NCBI GenBank assembly: GCA_017311315.1
Contig: CM029672.1
Coordinates: forward strand, 8,040,463 to 8,104,462
Origin: Dendrocalamus latiflorus
Lineage: Eukaryota; Streptophyta; Magnoliopsida; Poales; Poaceae
Length of the DNA stretch: 64,000 nt
Direction: 5' to 3'
A program made the translations under genes and the position numbers. The notes below the pieces were generated by a model. That model saw nothing but the letters and a program-made list of their open reading frames with translations, was not told where the DNA came from and made no database searches. This document shows, piece after piece, positions 1 to 11,854 of the stretch (positions are counted from its first letter, which is position 1; every line of letters begins with the position of its first letter).

Positions 1-3000
1 GAAACCTTGAAATAGAGGAAGTGCAGCCTGGTCATTTGAGAAGCAAACAACAATTGAAATCTTTTCTCTCGGGACTTAACTAGCCAAGATGGCCTGGTGA
101 TCCTATCCTAGTTCAGAGACAAACATTTTGCAGCTTCTCCACCGAGGAAACAAATCACAAAGACTTAAAGCACAGAAAACAACAGTGAACTTCAAAAGAG
201 CAGAACTGAAATACAGGCACAAGGAAATGACTCAGAACCATGAATGCTTCATAAAAAGAGAAATGATTACATGAAGTGTTCTACTACAGCCCCATACGCA
301 ATTGGGAATCAGGAAATGACTACCACTCACTACATGCTTCTCTCCTGAACACACTCACGCAGGAGAAAGCACACACCTAGAGCTCACTCCCTTCCTTGCT
401 TACCTCATGCACACTGCCTTCACTCTCCATTTAAAGAGTGACCTCACACCCCATATGGAAAATACCAAGAAGGGTCAGCCAACATCCACTCCAAAGCTTC
501 TATCCTGGTAAGGAAACAAGTCAAAGGGGCTTCCCTGCCCAACACCTCTCCTTACCAGACTAGAACCAAAGGCAAAGCCCTACAACCAAATTTTGGAGGG
601 AAACAAGCACTCCACTTCAAACTCTACTCCTGGGTCTTCAACCCGTCAGCCTCAACCGAACCCACTTCCATTTTGCAGCCTCGTGCATTTTACCGAAATG
701 CCCCTGCCGCAACTTCCTGGAAGTTTCTTGCTTGCACAACCGCAACCGGTATCCTGACCGTCTGGACCTCGACTCCTCCCTAAGTCTAGTCCCGGTCCGC
801 TCCGCTGCACACGACCGCACCCGCCATCCTGACCGTCTGGACCTCAGCTCCTCCCTGAGCCTAGTCCCGGTCCACCTCGCCGCTACCCATCGTGTCCACC
901 TCCAGCAGCTCCAGCTCTGGTTTCTCGTCTCCCGGCTCGCAATCACCTCAGCAGCCTCGAGCATCTTCAACGTCTCCGACTGTCTGGACCTCAACACCTC
1001 TTGTGCCTAGTCCCGGTCCTCCCACGCCTCACCATGACCTAGCTCCGAAGTCCTGCAGTCACACAGACAAGCCAACTATCGCATAGCACCGCTCGAAACA
1101 GTACAAACATCATTAGTACCAACAAAACATACTCAAACACAAAATAGCCGGAACGACTGATTGAGACGCGTTCGACAAGTCCAACCGTACTAGACAGCGC
1201 CAAGCACCGACTTGGCGCGAACGGCGCGAACCAACCAAATCAAACTCAAACTCTCCAGAACACGAGTCAATTACTCATCACAAATATGGGGATACCTCTA
1301 CATGGTCTCTCATACTGTCTCTCACGAACAGTCAGAATTCAGAAACCAAAATTCATAAGCCACAATTCAAAAGAACCCACCCCCTATAGGGGAACTACAA
1401 CAATAGCAGCAACAATGTTAAGGTACAACCTTAGTAGAAAGCAATAATACCAATAACACATAACAACGGATGACTAAAATTCAGCTGAACGTACATGCTG
1501 CATTATTCCCCCTTCGGATTTTAGCTCATAACTAGCCAACCACAAACCCAAATGTCCTGAAACTTGGCATGATTGCATGAATATAGATGGACAAGTCCCT
1601 AAGATGACATCAATATCTCAGCAAAATCAGACACTCTTTGACCCTGAAACTTGCTACAACCACATATGAACATTGTTGAATCTGCATGAGCATCCTTCTT
1701 TATTAGTTGATGGGATTTACTTGCCTTCATTTGTTTGCAACCAAATAAGTTCGCGACCAGTTATTTGGTTGAGAGCACAATATGGATAAACCGAGTGACC
1801 TAATCTACTACTGAGGTGAGCTCAACTCAAATGACATCGAACATACTGATGTAACAGTAAGCAAAATGGATGAATAAACTGAAATTAAGGTTTAAAGTAG
1901 TACCTATGGAAGCAAGTATTTGGCCCCAGGTTAACTGAAAGCCTGAAAGCGATGCCATGAGGTTGCAGTTTCCTAGTGACATTGTATTGATCGATGTTGT
2001 ACCGAGGTTGCTCTAAACTTGATTGCATGTTTTGGTTCCTTTTCTTGCTGTTGAACACATGATAGGGCTAATGTAGTTATGGACATGTTACAGTTTTTTT
2101 GTTATCATGGTTTACAATAGCCAAAATTGCACAAGTTTCTCAGAGTTCAGCATAATAACTCGTTTGAAGATCAAAATATGACCAGGGGCCTGCACCCCTG
2201 CGGCCTAGCCCGAGCACAACCCACGCGCTGAGCAGAATCACCACGCTTAAGGCCAGCCCAATGACGGCCTAGCCCGGTTTCGAGCCACGCTTAAGGCCAG
2301 CCCAGCCTAATTGAAAGCTCTAGGTGGATAACACTTTTTCGCTATCACCCTGCTTTCACCCCTTCATTATTTAACGGGATTTGCTAGCGTCTGATCCGGA
2401 CGCTAGCTCCGTACATTGGCAACAATTCTTTGCCATGTATGCAACATTTTCTCGCCATGTATGCTCAGAAAGGCAAAGAACGATGAGTGTTCCTCTGCAA
2501 CATTCAAATATAGTGTGCACAACAAATTTAACCACCGTATGCAACAAAAGTTTCTAAAAAACTAGATGTTGCACTTGTTGTTATTGATTGTTGCATATAT
2601 AAAATCAAAATATTGCACAAACAAACACCTACCTCCATGGCAAGCGATAGTGAGCCTCAGGCGCGACAGCGGCGGGCGACGAAAAGGTGGCGTGGACGAC
2701 GTAGATTCGGCGTCAGGAGGAGAAGGTGACGGACTCCCAGGTAGCAGTCGCGGCGGCAAAGCCGGTGCCCCCGCCTGAGATTCGGGGCCGGTGGCGGGGT
2801 AGGCCAGCAAAGAGCTTGAATCGGGGTGTCAGCGCGGGTGCGCGCGGAGGAGTAGGCAGAGCAAGGAGGCGGGAGGCGCACTTGCGGATCCTTATAGCGG
2901 AGCGATTGGTGGCGCACGGCCGTAGGAGGAGGGGATCTAGGGCGCATGGCCGTGATAGGACACAGGAGGTGGAGGAGCGCGAGCAGGAATGGAGAGATGG

Positions 3001-3093
3001 CCACTCGAGGAGAAGGAGGAGAGCGAGAGAGATGGGTGGATGGGTGAATCTAGAGAACAAGGAAAGAGTGAAAAGGTGATGAAAACATCCGAC
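1..3093. other. Intergenic region, no supported gene
   Basis: No gene is supported here. The long open frames at 2657-3079 lie on both strands over the same GC-rich, Arg/Ser/Pro-coding DNA and look like composition artefacts. A 9-bp inverted repeat (arms 2383-2391 and 2399-2407, GCTAGCGTC) starts a block rich in TATGCAACA-like words (2400-2600), which reads like old repeat DNA. Between 2180 and 2330 the words CACGCTTAAGGCC and GGCCTAGCCCG each occur twice. I cannot assign these blocks to a transposon family. Confidence 0.5.
753..1020. repeat. 75-bp tandem repeat, about 2 copies plus a diverged third
   Basis: The block beginning CCTGACCGTCTGGACCTC and ending TAGTCCCGGTCC occurs at 753 and again at 828, giving a period of 75 bp. 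A more diverged copy ends near 1020 after an unrelated spacer. The short open frames on both strands here are translations of the repeat and carry no recognisable domain. Confidence 0.6.
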
Positions 3094-3096
3094 TTA

Positions 3097-3321
3097 GGGA
3101 CTGTTCTTTTTGGCTGCGGCTTGTGGCTTTTGAGCTATTTGTACGAGAGATTACATAGTAACAGAAACTCACGTGCAGTTTTTGCCGATATAAATGAAGT
3201 CAGTAAAGTATGTATTACAATTAACTAGTAGACCATATCTTAAAAAAAAATACCCCGTTTAAAAGCTAGTTACTGTAGAAAAGTCGATAAGCAACTTTTA
3301 GAAGCTGAAAAGAACACGACC
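3097..3321. mobile_element. Tourist-like MITE (family A) at the LON-gene promoter
   Basis: This 225-bp element has imperfect terminal inverted repeats (GGGACTGTTCTTTT on the left, GGTCGTGTTCTTTT on the right strand) and is flanked by TTA on both sides (3094-3096 and 3322-3324), as expected for a PIF/Harbinger-derived MITE. Related sequence with GTTCTTTT or GAACAG ends recurs at 41028-41267 and 45419-45662. It has no coding capacity. Its right end is 21 bp from the TATA box of the next gene. Confidence 0.65.
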
Positions 3322-3342
3322 TTATTTTCTTAGCTCCATACG

Positions 3343-3350
3343 TATAAATA
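3343..3350 (+). promoter_or_regulatory. TATA box of the LON-domain gene
   Basis: TATAAATA lies 183 bp upstream of the start codon at 3533. The expected transcription start near 3375-3380 would give a 5' leader of about 155 bp. No better TATA motif lies between the MITE and the ATG. Confidence 0.55.
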
Positions 3351-3532
3351 GTAGCGATTATCCTTTTTTAGCCCTCTCTCTCTACCTTTGGGCCCACAAA
3401 AAAACCAAATCGATCCACCTTCCCGAAGAAAAATCCGCGAGTTTCCCATGGCCCTCCTCCCCCAAAACCCCTGAAGAGATCACCACCCCCAAATCCACAC
3501 ATTCCCCTCGCCGCCGCGGGGAAAAGATCCCA

Positions 3533-4405
3533 ATGGCTCTCCTCCCCCAAATCCACCTCCCCTCGCCGCGCCCCCACATCGCCGCCTCCCGCCGCCCCTT
3601 TTCCCTCGCCCACGCATTTCCTCGAACGCCTCGCCTCCATGCCCCCGGCCGCCGCTGCCGGGGCCGCCTGGCGAACGCGTCCGGGTCGGGGTCGTCGTCG
3701 TCGGAGCCGGACCCGGACCCGGAGCAGTACCCGTCCGATCCCGACGACGGGCTCGTGGAGCTCCCGCTGTTCCCGCTCCCGCTCGTGCTCTTCCCGGACG
3801 CAACCCACGCGCTGCACATCTTCGAGTTCCGCTACCGCATCATGATGCACACCGTGCTCCAGACCGACCTCCGCTTCGGTGTCGTCTTCGCCGGCTCTGG
3901 CGGCGGCGCGGCCGACGTGGGGTGCGTCGGGGAGGTCGTCAAGCACGAGCGCCTCGCCGACGACCGCTTCTTCCTCATCTGCAAGGGCCAGGAGCGGTTC
4001 CGCGTCGCCCGGGTCGTCCGCACCAAGCCCTATCTCGTCGCCGCCGTGCAGTGGCTCGAGGACCGCCCGCCCGCGGAGCCGCCGGCCCCCGGGGAGGACG
4101 CCGCGGCGCTCGCCTCCGAGGTCGAGGCCCTCATGCGCGACGTCATACGCATAGCCAACCGACTCAACGGCAAGCCCGAGAAGGAAGTCGGGGACCTGCG
4201 CCGGGGACTCTTCCCCACCCCTTTCTCCTTCTACGTCGGCAACACCTTCGAGGGCGCGCCCCGCGAGCAGCAGGAGCTGCTTGAGCTCGAGGACACCGCC
4301 GCGCGGCTGCGCCGAGAGCAGGACACGCTCCGCAACACGCTCAACTACCTCACCGCCGCTTCCGCCGTCAAGGACGCCTTCCCGTCGTCACCGTCGTCGG
4401 GATGA
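3533..4405 (+). CDS. LON substrate-binding (N-terminal) domain protein, probably plastid-targeted
   Basis: This is an intronless 290-residue protein. Residues 1 to about 50 are rich in Ser, Arg, Pro and Ala and lack acidic residues, as in a chloroplast transit peptide; an acidic linker follows (about 54-72). From about residue 74 the text matches the Lon N-terminal domain: the core VELPLFPLPLVLFPD, then HIFEFRYR, a FGVVF strand, and a CKGQERFRV strand. The helical C-terminal part (about 180-280) contains YVGNTFEGAPREQQELLELED and ends in a predicted coiled helix. There is no AAA+ or protease domain, so it is not a full Lon protease; plants have stand-alone LON-domain proteins of this size. 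A role in substrate recognition is inferred. The chosen start is the first ATG after the TATA box and supplies the transit peptide. GC content is very high, typical of grass single-exon genes. Confidence 0.9.
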   Translation: MALLPQIHLPSPRPHIAASRRPFSLAHAFPRTPRLHAPGRRCRGRLANASGSGSSSSEPDPDPEQYPSDPDDGLVELPLFPLPLVLFPDATHALHIFEFRYRIMMHTVLQTDLRFGVVFAGSGGGAADVGCVGEVVKHERLADDRFFLICKGQERFRVARVVRTKPYLVAAVQWLEDRPPAEPPAPGEDAAALASEVEALMRDVIRIANRLNGKPEKEVGDLRRGLFPTPFSFYVGNTFEGAPREQQELLELEDTAARLRREQDTLRNTLNYLTAASAVKDAFPSSPSSG

Positions 4406-6270
4406 CGCATTCCTAGCTCTATCGCCAGGATGATAAGGAGTTTGTGGAGGGTATAGGACTAAACTTTCTTATCACTCTTTTTTCACTTTTCTTCCCCCCC
4501 CCCCCCCCCCCAAAAAAAAGTCCACGGCTAAGGTTTTACTTCCATGTGGTTAGCATTTTAGCGTGTAAAATTGTATAATCTGGTGTGTAGTAACTCAAGA
4601 AAATGTGGAGCTGGGATGATGATCCATGATAACGATAAGAATTTTGCTCTCTGAAAGCTGGTGCCAAACAACAGGATGTATTACTCATTGGTCAGCTATT
4701 GAGTCTAGATTTGCAATTCCATGTGGAATATTCAACTGGAATTATGTTGTCTGGCAAGATCAGCTTAGTGTATAATCTAGTTTCAGTTATCCTGGCAGCA
4801 TGCTACTGACCTACTGTTAAGTAATTCAACCAACCATCTCTCTTTTACAAAAAGGGATATGAGATAGTTTAGCGGGATTTTTCGTCATCGGTATGTGGTG
4901 TGGTGATGATGGTACATATGTACGATGTGATGGAATCATTTAACTAAATTGAAAACACTGCAAGGTTTTAAAAAATCCATTGGTTTAACATCTTCCTCCC
5001 ATGTTAAACTTTTGCAAAAGTGTATGATCTCATCATAGGTGAAACCAACTAGTACTGTTACTCGCCAGACATTAGATGACATGATAGTAGCATAGCAGCA
5101 CTTTTTCCGTCCATCAAGTAAAATTGTAGCTACTTTGATGACATTATATAGTAGCTTAGCTGCTGAAAATGCCAATCTTTTAAAGATGTTTCTGCATGTA
5201 CTGACTCATAGGTTAGCGATGATTCCATGAACTTGCCAAGGGGAGAACAGGTCTTTAAAATTGCATCTATGTTAGCGATGATTTCTGGTTCGTATGACCA
5301 TTTCAGTTTTTGCAATACTTGTGTGACCATTTTGAGCTTTTATTTACAAAATCCCATTTCTAAATTCTAAACCATATCCTATTTGCATTTTTGGGAAATT
5401 ACAAATAGGCTCATCAAGGGAATATTGAAGGATCATGTAAGAACGTCTAGGATTTTGTTATGATAAACCATTGTTATTTTGGAGGAGAGGAAAATTGTAA
5501 ATTTGCATATTTTTGTAGACTAACTTACAGAGGCGGTGATTAGACCGGCCAGCTTGTGTTATATCGGCTGAAATGGATGATTTTGGGGATTTTGAGTTAT
5601 GAGATGATTTGGTTTAACCTCGGCCAGTGCATATATGTCATATGTGGCATGATGTATGTTTCTGCTAACGTGGGTCAAGTTATGAATAACTTGTATCTAA
5701 AAACTATTTCTTAGTTTTTGGATGTGCGAGGGCGTTTGTAGTCAACCATGGTCCATAGTGAGGATTGAGGCTACGCTCATAAAGAAGTTGAGGCCCAGAA
5801 CGATTAGTGATTTTAGGTGAGATGGCTGAAGCAAAAACTTTGAATTTATTATATTATCAGTCAAAAAAGTATATGAGACTAGGGGTGCAATCGTAGCAGG
5901 TACGAACGGATATCGCTTATACTGTATCCTATGTTGCATTTTTTCTTGGAGTCAGAGTCGGACTCGGATAGTGTCGGATACCCATTTCTCTATTTTGTAT
6001 TCACTCTACAAGTCTTCGGTTGGTCGGTCGGACGAAAATTATCTACTTCTTTTGTAGTCTTATACAGGACATTGGACAGTAAGAGTGTAGTCAGAGTGAA
6101 CGTGGAGAGAACAATCGCTAAGATGTCGAAGGGAGAGTACTCAGTATTCCCCGCCTACTCAGATATGTCAATCCATCCATCTTATCATGTTCTTAAGTGA
6201 AGTCACAACGTGCTACTGCTACCTCATACAATCTAACATACGGACACATATAGATGGATATTGCTCATCT
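4406..6270. other. 3' flank and intergenic DNA, no gene seen
   Basis: A pure C tract (about 4494-4511) followed by an A tract lies 90 bp past the LON-gene stop codon. The rest is AT-rich with only short open frames. The stretch 5880-6270 is interrupted by the hAT insertion and resumes after 14082: words such as GGTCGGTCGGACG and AAATTATCTA recur in diverged form at 14160-14200. The host site therefore seems to have been an old repeat. Confidence 0.5.
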
Positions 6271-6841
6271 CGTATCATCAAGGTTACAAAAAGCGTTAAG
6301 CGCTAAGCGAGCGGTGACGCACTGCCTAGAGCTTAAGCGTGCTTAAGCGTGCTTAAGCGTTTTGTACTGTAGCAAGTCTGAATGCTATAATTGTGGAAAT
6401 CTGAAATAATTCTACTTGCAGAACTGCAGAAGTGAACTATGGGAGTTTGGCAATCTGCTGAAAGGATGATTCATTGAAGAAATATGATAAAAATGTAATA
6501 GGCTTATCAACTAGTGACAATGTGTTTAGCTCAGATTATGTTGCCAGATTTTTCATGTAATAGGCTGTCAACTTGAGGAGAAGTATAAACAGAAACATAC
6601 CTCATTTGATCTTATTCCTGAACTGGTTCAGCTGAGCAATTGGTACAGGTGCCAGTTAATGTTAAACCATATAATGTTGGTTACACATCTTGAGCTTCCA
6701 AAAGAACCCTATCATTCAGCCCAAGTTTGCACTCAGGCATTCCACTGTTTCAAAATATCTCAGTATTAGTGGAGTTACAGATGTATATATGAAATCTGAA
6801 TACAAGGTAAAGTGGTAAACGTATATGGCAAACATATTTAG

Positions 6842-7033
6842 ATGGTGGTGTCAAAGCATGAAATGATCAGTTTGGAGCATTTCCTGAATCTGCCGCTGCC
6901 GGACCTGAGAAATTCACTATGTCTGCCAGCCGTGGTGCGCGCAAGCAGCGACGACATGGTGCTAGAGTGGCCGACCTTTGACCAGTCCCAGCTCGACACA
7001 ATTCCTATGACACAAGAAGGTGCCGCTCCCTAG
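6842..7033 (+). other. GC-rich open segment inside the hAT element, possible captured fragment
   Basis: A 63-codon open frame lies in a GC-richer island in otherwise AT-rich hAT DNA. The peptide includes LPLPDLRNSLCLPAVV and ends MTQEGAAP. I recognise no domain. It lies beyond the 3' end of the transposase gene on the opposite strand. It could be a captured exon or an uncoded part of the element. Confidence 0.2.
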
Positions 7034-8454
7034 CTAGCCTTTAATTTGCTTTCGGAGTATGCTTAGGTGTTCATCTAATCACATAGAATAGAAACTGCTG
7101 TTAAATTCACAACAAGCAGGTGCAATCTACATATCAACTACTTACTAGAGATTTTGCAAACTGTGGCTCACTTCCTTCCGAAATAGTGAAAATTGGTGTT
7201 TCTCAGGAGAGATTTTCCATAAGGAAATCAAGCACAAGAAATTGCTGGCACAACAGTAGTGAGAAAAAGAAAGTAAGACACCAAACAGAAAATGTAGTAG
7301 AGATTAGAATATGCAAGGTAAATTTTGTAAATACCTAACCAATATCCATAGCTTGTGATCTCACTTTGGCATCCACATCCTGGCCAACCCAAGGTCCCAA
7401 ACAAATATGTCCGATTGACAATCTAGAATGAAAACATCCTTTGTCATCAAATCATCCTGAGTAAAGTGGTGTATTTCTTTGATCTGATTAAGTAGATTTT
7501 AAAAGAAGGTTTAGTATTAGCATTCAGATACACTCAGCATCAAAACCTTCACAAATATGTTTTGCTTACCTTTACATCAGCTTCATTAGCCCAGTAGTTC
7601 CATTATTTCTCAGTTCCTTTCCCCTCCTTTTGTGACCTGGACGGCACATCTGGTTGTACAATAAAAAAAGAGAAGCACAAAGAAAAGGTTAAATCAATGG
7701 AAACATATACCAAAGTCAAAGTTGTTTCAGAACATAACCGAACAACACAAATCAAATCAACCATGATAGCAAGGAAGAGGACAACAACGGTGAGGGATAC
7801 GAACATCCAATGACTACATAACTATCATAACAACACATAACATGGCAACTTAGTTGTTGCTGATCATAAGAACATTACATTCCATACAAAGTTCATAAAT
7901 CATAGTTTAAGGTCCTACTTAGTTCAGAATTAAAAGATAAAACTTCACAGCCCACTCAAATACTCAATATTCATCTTCATTCATGTCATCCCCGTTGTCA
8001 AATTCCTCTTCTTCAGACTCAAATTCCTCTTCTGCATAGAGCTCTCTTATTCTTGAACTTCGACGCAGCTCAAGTTGTTCACCTGCTCCCATTGCTTCTC
8101 CAATAACAGACCAAGGTATCCCTGTACCGGGCATTTCTTCTTCTTCTTCATCCTGATAGACAATCTTTGCACACTCATCTCCACCATGAAACAGGAAACC
8201 TTGAGCTTCGGTGACATCATTGGATAGGAGAACATCACTAATCTTCTTTGACTTGATCTTTTGTCTCTTGGTCATGAGTTTGGAATTAAATTGTATGAAG
8301 ACAAGAGAGTTAAGGCGGGCTGTAGTTAGCCTATTTCTTCTCTTAGTATGTATCTACAAATAAAATTATAAAAGTATAAAACATAAGAACATAACCAAAT
8401 TAGATTGGAGATTAGAGATTAAATTGAATATTTAGATTTGAGATTAGAGATTAA

Positions 8455-8731
8455 GGGGCTGTTTGGTTGCTAGCCACACTTTGCCACCATTTGCCAACAA
8501 AAATTGCCACACTTATCTAAGTTGAGGTGCTCAAATTCTTTGCCACACCTTAGCAAGCCTAAGGGAATCTTGCCACACTTTTTTGAGTCACTGACGCGTG
8601 GGACCTAGTTTGCTGGAAAGGAATCTTGCCACAACTGTGGCTGCAACCAAACAGCTGCCAAGTTGGTCAAACTTGCCTAACCTTAAGCGTGGCAACCTGT
8701 GGCAAAGTGTGGCTGGCAACCAAACACCCCC
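8455..8731. mobile_element. Tourist-type MITE nested in the hAT element
   Basis: This 277-bp element starts GGGGCTGTTTGGTTGC and ends with the inverted counterpart (GGGGGTGTTTGGTTGC on the other strand). TAA flanks both sides (8452-8454 and 8732-8734). The inner repeats extend into the CCACACTTTGCCAC motif on both arms. The ends and the TAA target fit a PIF/Harbinger-derived MITE. It lies between two coding segments of the hAT transposase, probably in an intron. Confidence 0.85.
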
Positions 8732-10003
8732 TAAGTGACTAACCAAATAAAAATGCTCCAGTTTCTTTCACAACCAGAAGAGCTTGAAGTAAGTGAAAGG
8801 ATTCTCATAGCCATCTTTTGTAGAGCTGGTGTTTCAGTTCCATAGAGTCTCCACCAAGAAGCTGAAAGGAATAGATAATTACTTTACATTTAACAAAGCA
8901 ATGCAGGAACATAAATATTTAAGGGGTTGAGGTACAGAACTAAGTTACCTGGGTTAAAATCAAAGTTTTGATAAGTCCTAGCAAGCTTCTTCGCAAAGGA
9001 ACCATCTTTATTCTGAAATTTCCTCAATTCAACATTTACAGCCTGATCTTGCTTGTCCTCATCATCATGATAGAAAGTCTCAACACAATTAATGAACCCT
9101 TCTGTTATTGTGCCATCATCGAAGATCGAATTATCAGCATAACTGTAATAAGGATTCAACAAGTATGCACTCAAGTGCAATGGAGAATTAAGCCGGCCTT
9201 TCATCTTCTTTTCAACAATAACCATGACATCTTTGTAGCGAGACTCCACATTGCCATAAACCTGCTTGATCTCTCTCTTTGCCTTTAGTAATTCTCCAAA
9301 CAAGAAACCCATAGATGGCTTCACATCCCCATCAACCAAACGAAGAACTTTTACTAGAGGCTCAAAAACCTTCACGCACATCTTGACTTCTTTCCAAAAT
9401 TCTGGATTCATCATTGTTGCTGTCGCATCCTTTCCTTTGTTTGACTGCACATCTCTCAATGTGTCCCACTTGCTATGAACCACCATCTTTCTTAGCTGAT
9501 CCTTCTTCTCTAGAATGCTGTTCAAAGTAAGAAATGCTGAAGCAAATCTAGTTACTCCTGGCCTTACTATTTCTCTGCCCTCTGTGAAGTGTCTCATGCA
9601 TTCCAAAGTTCTTGTGTGCCCATAGACAAAGATAGTGAATGCCTTTGCTTGGTCAATTACATTCTGGAACCTCTTTTGGCTGCCAATTCCTTGTAGCATC
9701 AAGTTGATTGTGTGAGTTGCACATGAGGTCCAAAAGATGTTTGGTCTCTTCTCATACAACAGCTTCCTTGCTCCCATGTTATTAGAAGCATTGTCAGTCA
9801 CTACTTGCACTACATCGTCAGGGCCAATTTCTTCAATTGCTTTGTCCACTAATTCAAAGATGACTTCACTTGTGTGTGACACATCTGACATCTCCTTTGA
9901 GCTGATAAAACTTGTTCCATCAGCACAATTTGTGCACAAGTTCATTATGCTTCTCCTCTTCTTATCTGACCAAGCATCGGTCATGATAGAGCATCCATTC
10001 TTC

Positions 10004-10270
10004 GAATTTTTTGTACGGATAATCCATTTTTTATTCGAAATTACATAAATATACCCGCGGGAAATTTTTTTGCAAAAATAGGCTCCAGTCGCCTAATGGT
10101 TGGGCGACTGGAGACTTTCGCCCAACCAGACCGCGACAGCTGGAGAGTCTACGAACGGTTGGGCGATTAATTGCAATCGCCCAACCGTTGGGCGCCTTCA
10201 ATGTAGTCGCCGAACAGTTCGGCGACTGTGATTCAGTAGCCCAACGGTTGGGCGACTGAAGGTGGATATA
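10004..10270. repeat. MULE left TIR and palindromic subterminal array
   Basis: The 124-bp terminal repeat ends at 10127. Its inner end contains a small inverted repeat (CCAGTCGCC / GGCGACTGG). Downstream to about 10262 come four further hairpin-like units built from GTCGCC(C/G)AAC and GTT(C/G)GGCGAC words. Such clustered short palindromes are candidate binding sites for the mobilising transposase. Confidence 0.6.
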
Positions 10271-10473
10271 AGGCGACGACGCAGCGCCGGACTGTTCTTC
10301 CGTTCGGCCAGCGCAGAGAAGAGAGGGGAAAGAGGGAGAGGGAGAGGAGAAGAGAAGGGGGAGAAGAGAAGGGGGAGGAGAAGGAGTGCGCGTTTTTCAG
10401 GTAAGTTTTTGTGTTATATTTTTTGTTAGTGTAGAAAAAATAGTTTAGAAAATATAGTCTAGAAAATTAGTTT

Positions 10474-11291
10474 TTGTCATTTCAAAGATTCCCGAATGGT
10501 AATGTCGTTTCGATAATCGACCATTTCATTTCATGTCTTTGTGTTCAGGTTGACGTCGGTTCTGTCCTATGTGCCGACTCCGGCACAGTACTTGAGAGGC
10601 TCACCAGTGGTGGGCAGCTGACCCATGACGAGGGCGTCAGCTTTGCGCGTCGGATGCACGATGGGTGTAGACGTATTGTTAGCCTACTGTCCTGCACGAG
10701 GCTACCGGCGGTCTCCACGCCCACCGCTCCGCCTGCTCGTCCACCAGTGCCACCCCGACCAGCGTGGCACTACTCTGGTGCACCGACATGGACACGTCCT
10801 CCACCGCCTCACCCGGAGCAGCCAGGGGGTTCAGCCTGGGCAGGGCCTCCTACACCGGTTCACTTCACGCCTCCTACGCACACCCCTGTCTTTCCCACCT
10901 CGATGGCGCCAGCTACGGGTACGCAGAGGGTCTTATATCGTGTTTATCCGAAGACGACATGCAACGAACTAACGATATTAATATTGCAGGTACTTACCAG
11001 CAGCACGGCGTCTCCCCAGGCCCGGACGATGTGGACCAGTTTTTCGCGGAGTGGTCCGGGCAGTTCTCCGACGCAGCACCGGAGGTTCTCTCTAGCAGTG
11101 CCCTCCCCGGTGCACCGGCGGGCACACAGCCAGAGGTGCAGCTGACTCCACCAGCGCAGGGGCGGGATAGACACCCTCCTGCTCGTTTTACTTTTTCGGA
11201 TCGTCCTAACCCGTTGCACCGGAGGAGGGCCAAGCGAGGCCGTATGGGAGGACGCGGGCGCGGTGACGGGGCACACCAGGGTGACCAGTGA
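10474..11291 (+). CDS. MULE cargo ORF resembling the C-terminal part of plant mobile domain proteins
   Basis: A spliced reading frame is visible. Exon A runs to about 10918, a GT-AG intron spans about 10919-10989, and exon B runs 10990-11291; the frame is kept across the splice. An upstream leader intron (donor near 10401, acceptor near 10548) may also exist, so the N-terminus is uncertain. The peptide has a helical part (SGTVLERLTSGGQLTHDEG, FARRMHDGCRRIVSLL), a long Pro-rich linker, then an acidic segment (DDVDQFFAEW) and a basic tail (RFTFSDRPNPLHRRRAKRG). This order resembles the C-terminal half of grass PMD proteins, a family often found in MULEs. The basic tail matches the tail of the PMD remnant at 20592-20700. 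No PMD core is present, so this is probably a captured or internally deleted copy. Function unknown. Confidence 0.5.
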
Positions 11292-11589
11292 GGCGTGTTG
11301 CAGATGCTATATATGTTATGCATGTAATGAAAAAACATGCGGCATGTTACTCTCAGTTATATTATGAAGTTTATTTAAATTTACATAGTCTATCATCTCT
11401 CTCCCCACATATAAACTATCTCACTTAACAGTGTATGTATCGATCGTTTTCTACTCAATCTTTCATAAAAAAATTTAAAAACTTTTTACATACCTACAAT
11501 ATACAATGAACATAAACTTTTATTACAACTTCACCGTATTTTTTACCGGTTCAACGTTACAAAATTCACAAAATTTAAAACAATCACGG

Positions 11590-11854
11590 GGGCTACATGC
11601 AGTCGCCTAACGGGATGGCAACTGCATGCTAGTCGCTTAACGGGATAGCGACTACCGTTAAGTCGCCGAACGGAAGAGCGACTTAATGTAGTCGCTCTAC
11701 CGTGCAGCGAGCTATATTGTGTCGCGCTCTGGTTGGGCGAAAGTCTCCAGTCGCCCAACCATTAGGCGACTGGAGCCTATTTTTGCAAAAAAATTCCCCG
11801 CGGGTATATTTATGTAATTTCGAATAAAAAATGGATTATCCGTACAAAAAATTC
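11590..11854. repeat. MULE right TIR and subterminal array
   Basis: The right terminal repeat (11731-11854) matches the left over 124 bp with one mismatch. Inside it, about 11595-11720, four GTCGC(C/T)(T/G)AACGG / GCGACT units form a second palindromic cluster, more diverged than the left one. Confidence 0.6.

Larger units (their letters stand above)
10004..11854 (+). mobile_element. Non-autonomous MULE (1.85 kb) inserted in the hAT transposase
   Basis: The terminal inverted repeats are 124 bp (10004-10127 and 11731-11854) and start GAATTTTTTGTACGG. By eye they differ at one position. A perfect 10-bp target duplication TCCATTCTTC lies at 9994-10003 and 11855-11864; long inverted repeats with a 9-10-bp duplication are typical of Mutator-like elements. 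No transposase is present. Inside is a spliced cargo ORF on the plus strand. The near-identical ends and the intact duplication indicate a recent insertion. Trans-mobilisation by a MURA-type transposase is inferred. Confidence 0.9.

Noticed and set aside
2657..3079. Overlapping 115-codon frames on both strands
   Set aside because: GC-rich DNA without stop codons; the peptides are Arg/Pro/Ser low-complexity and lack domains, codon bias or splice signals.
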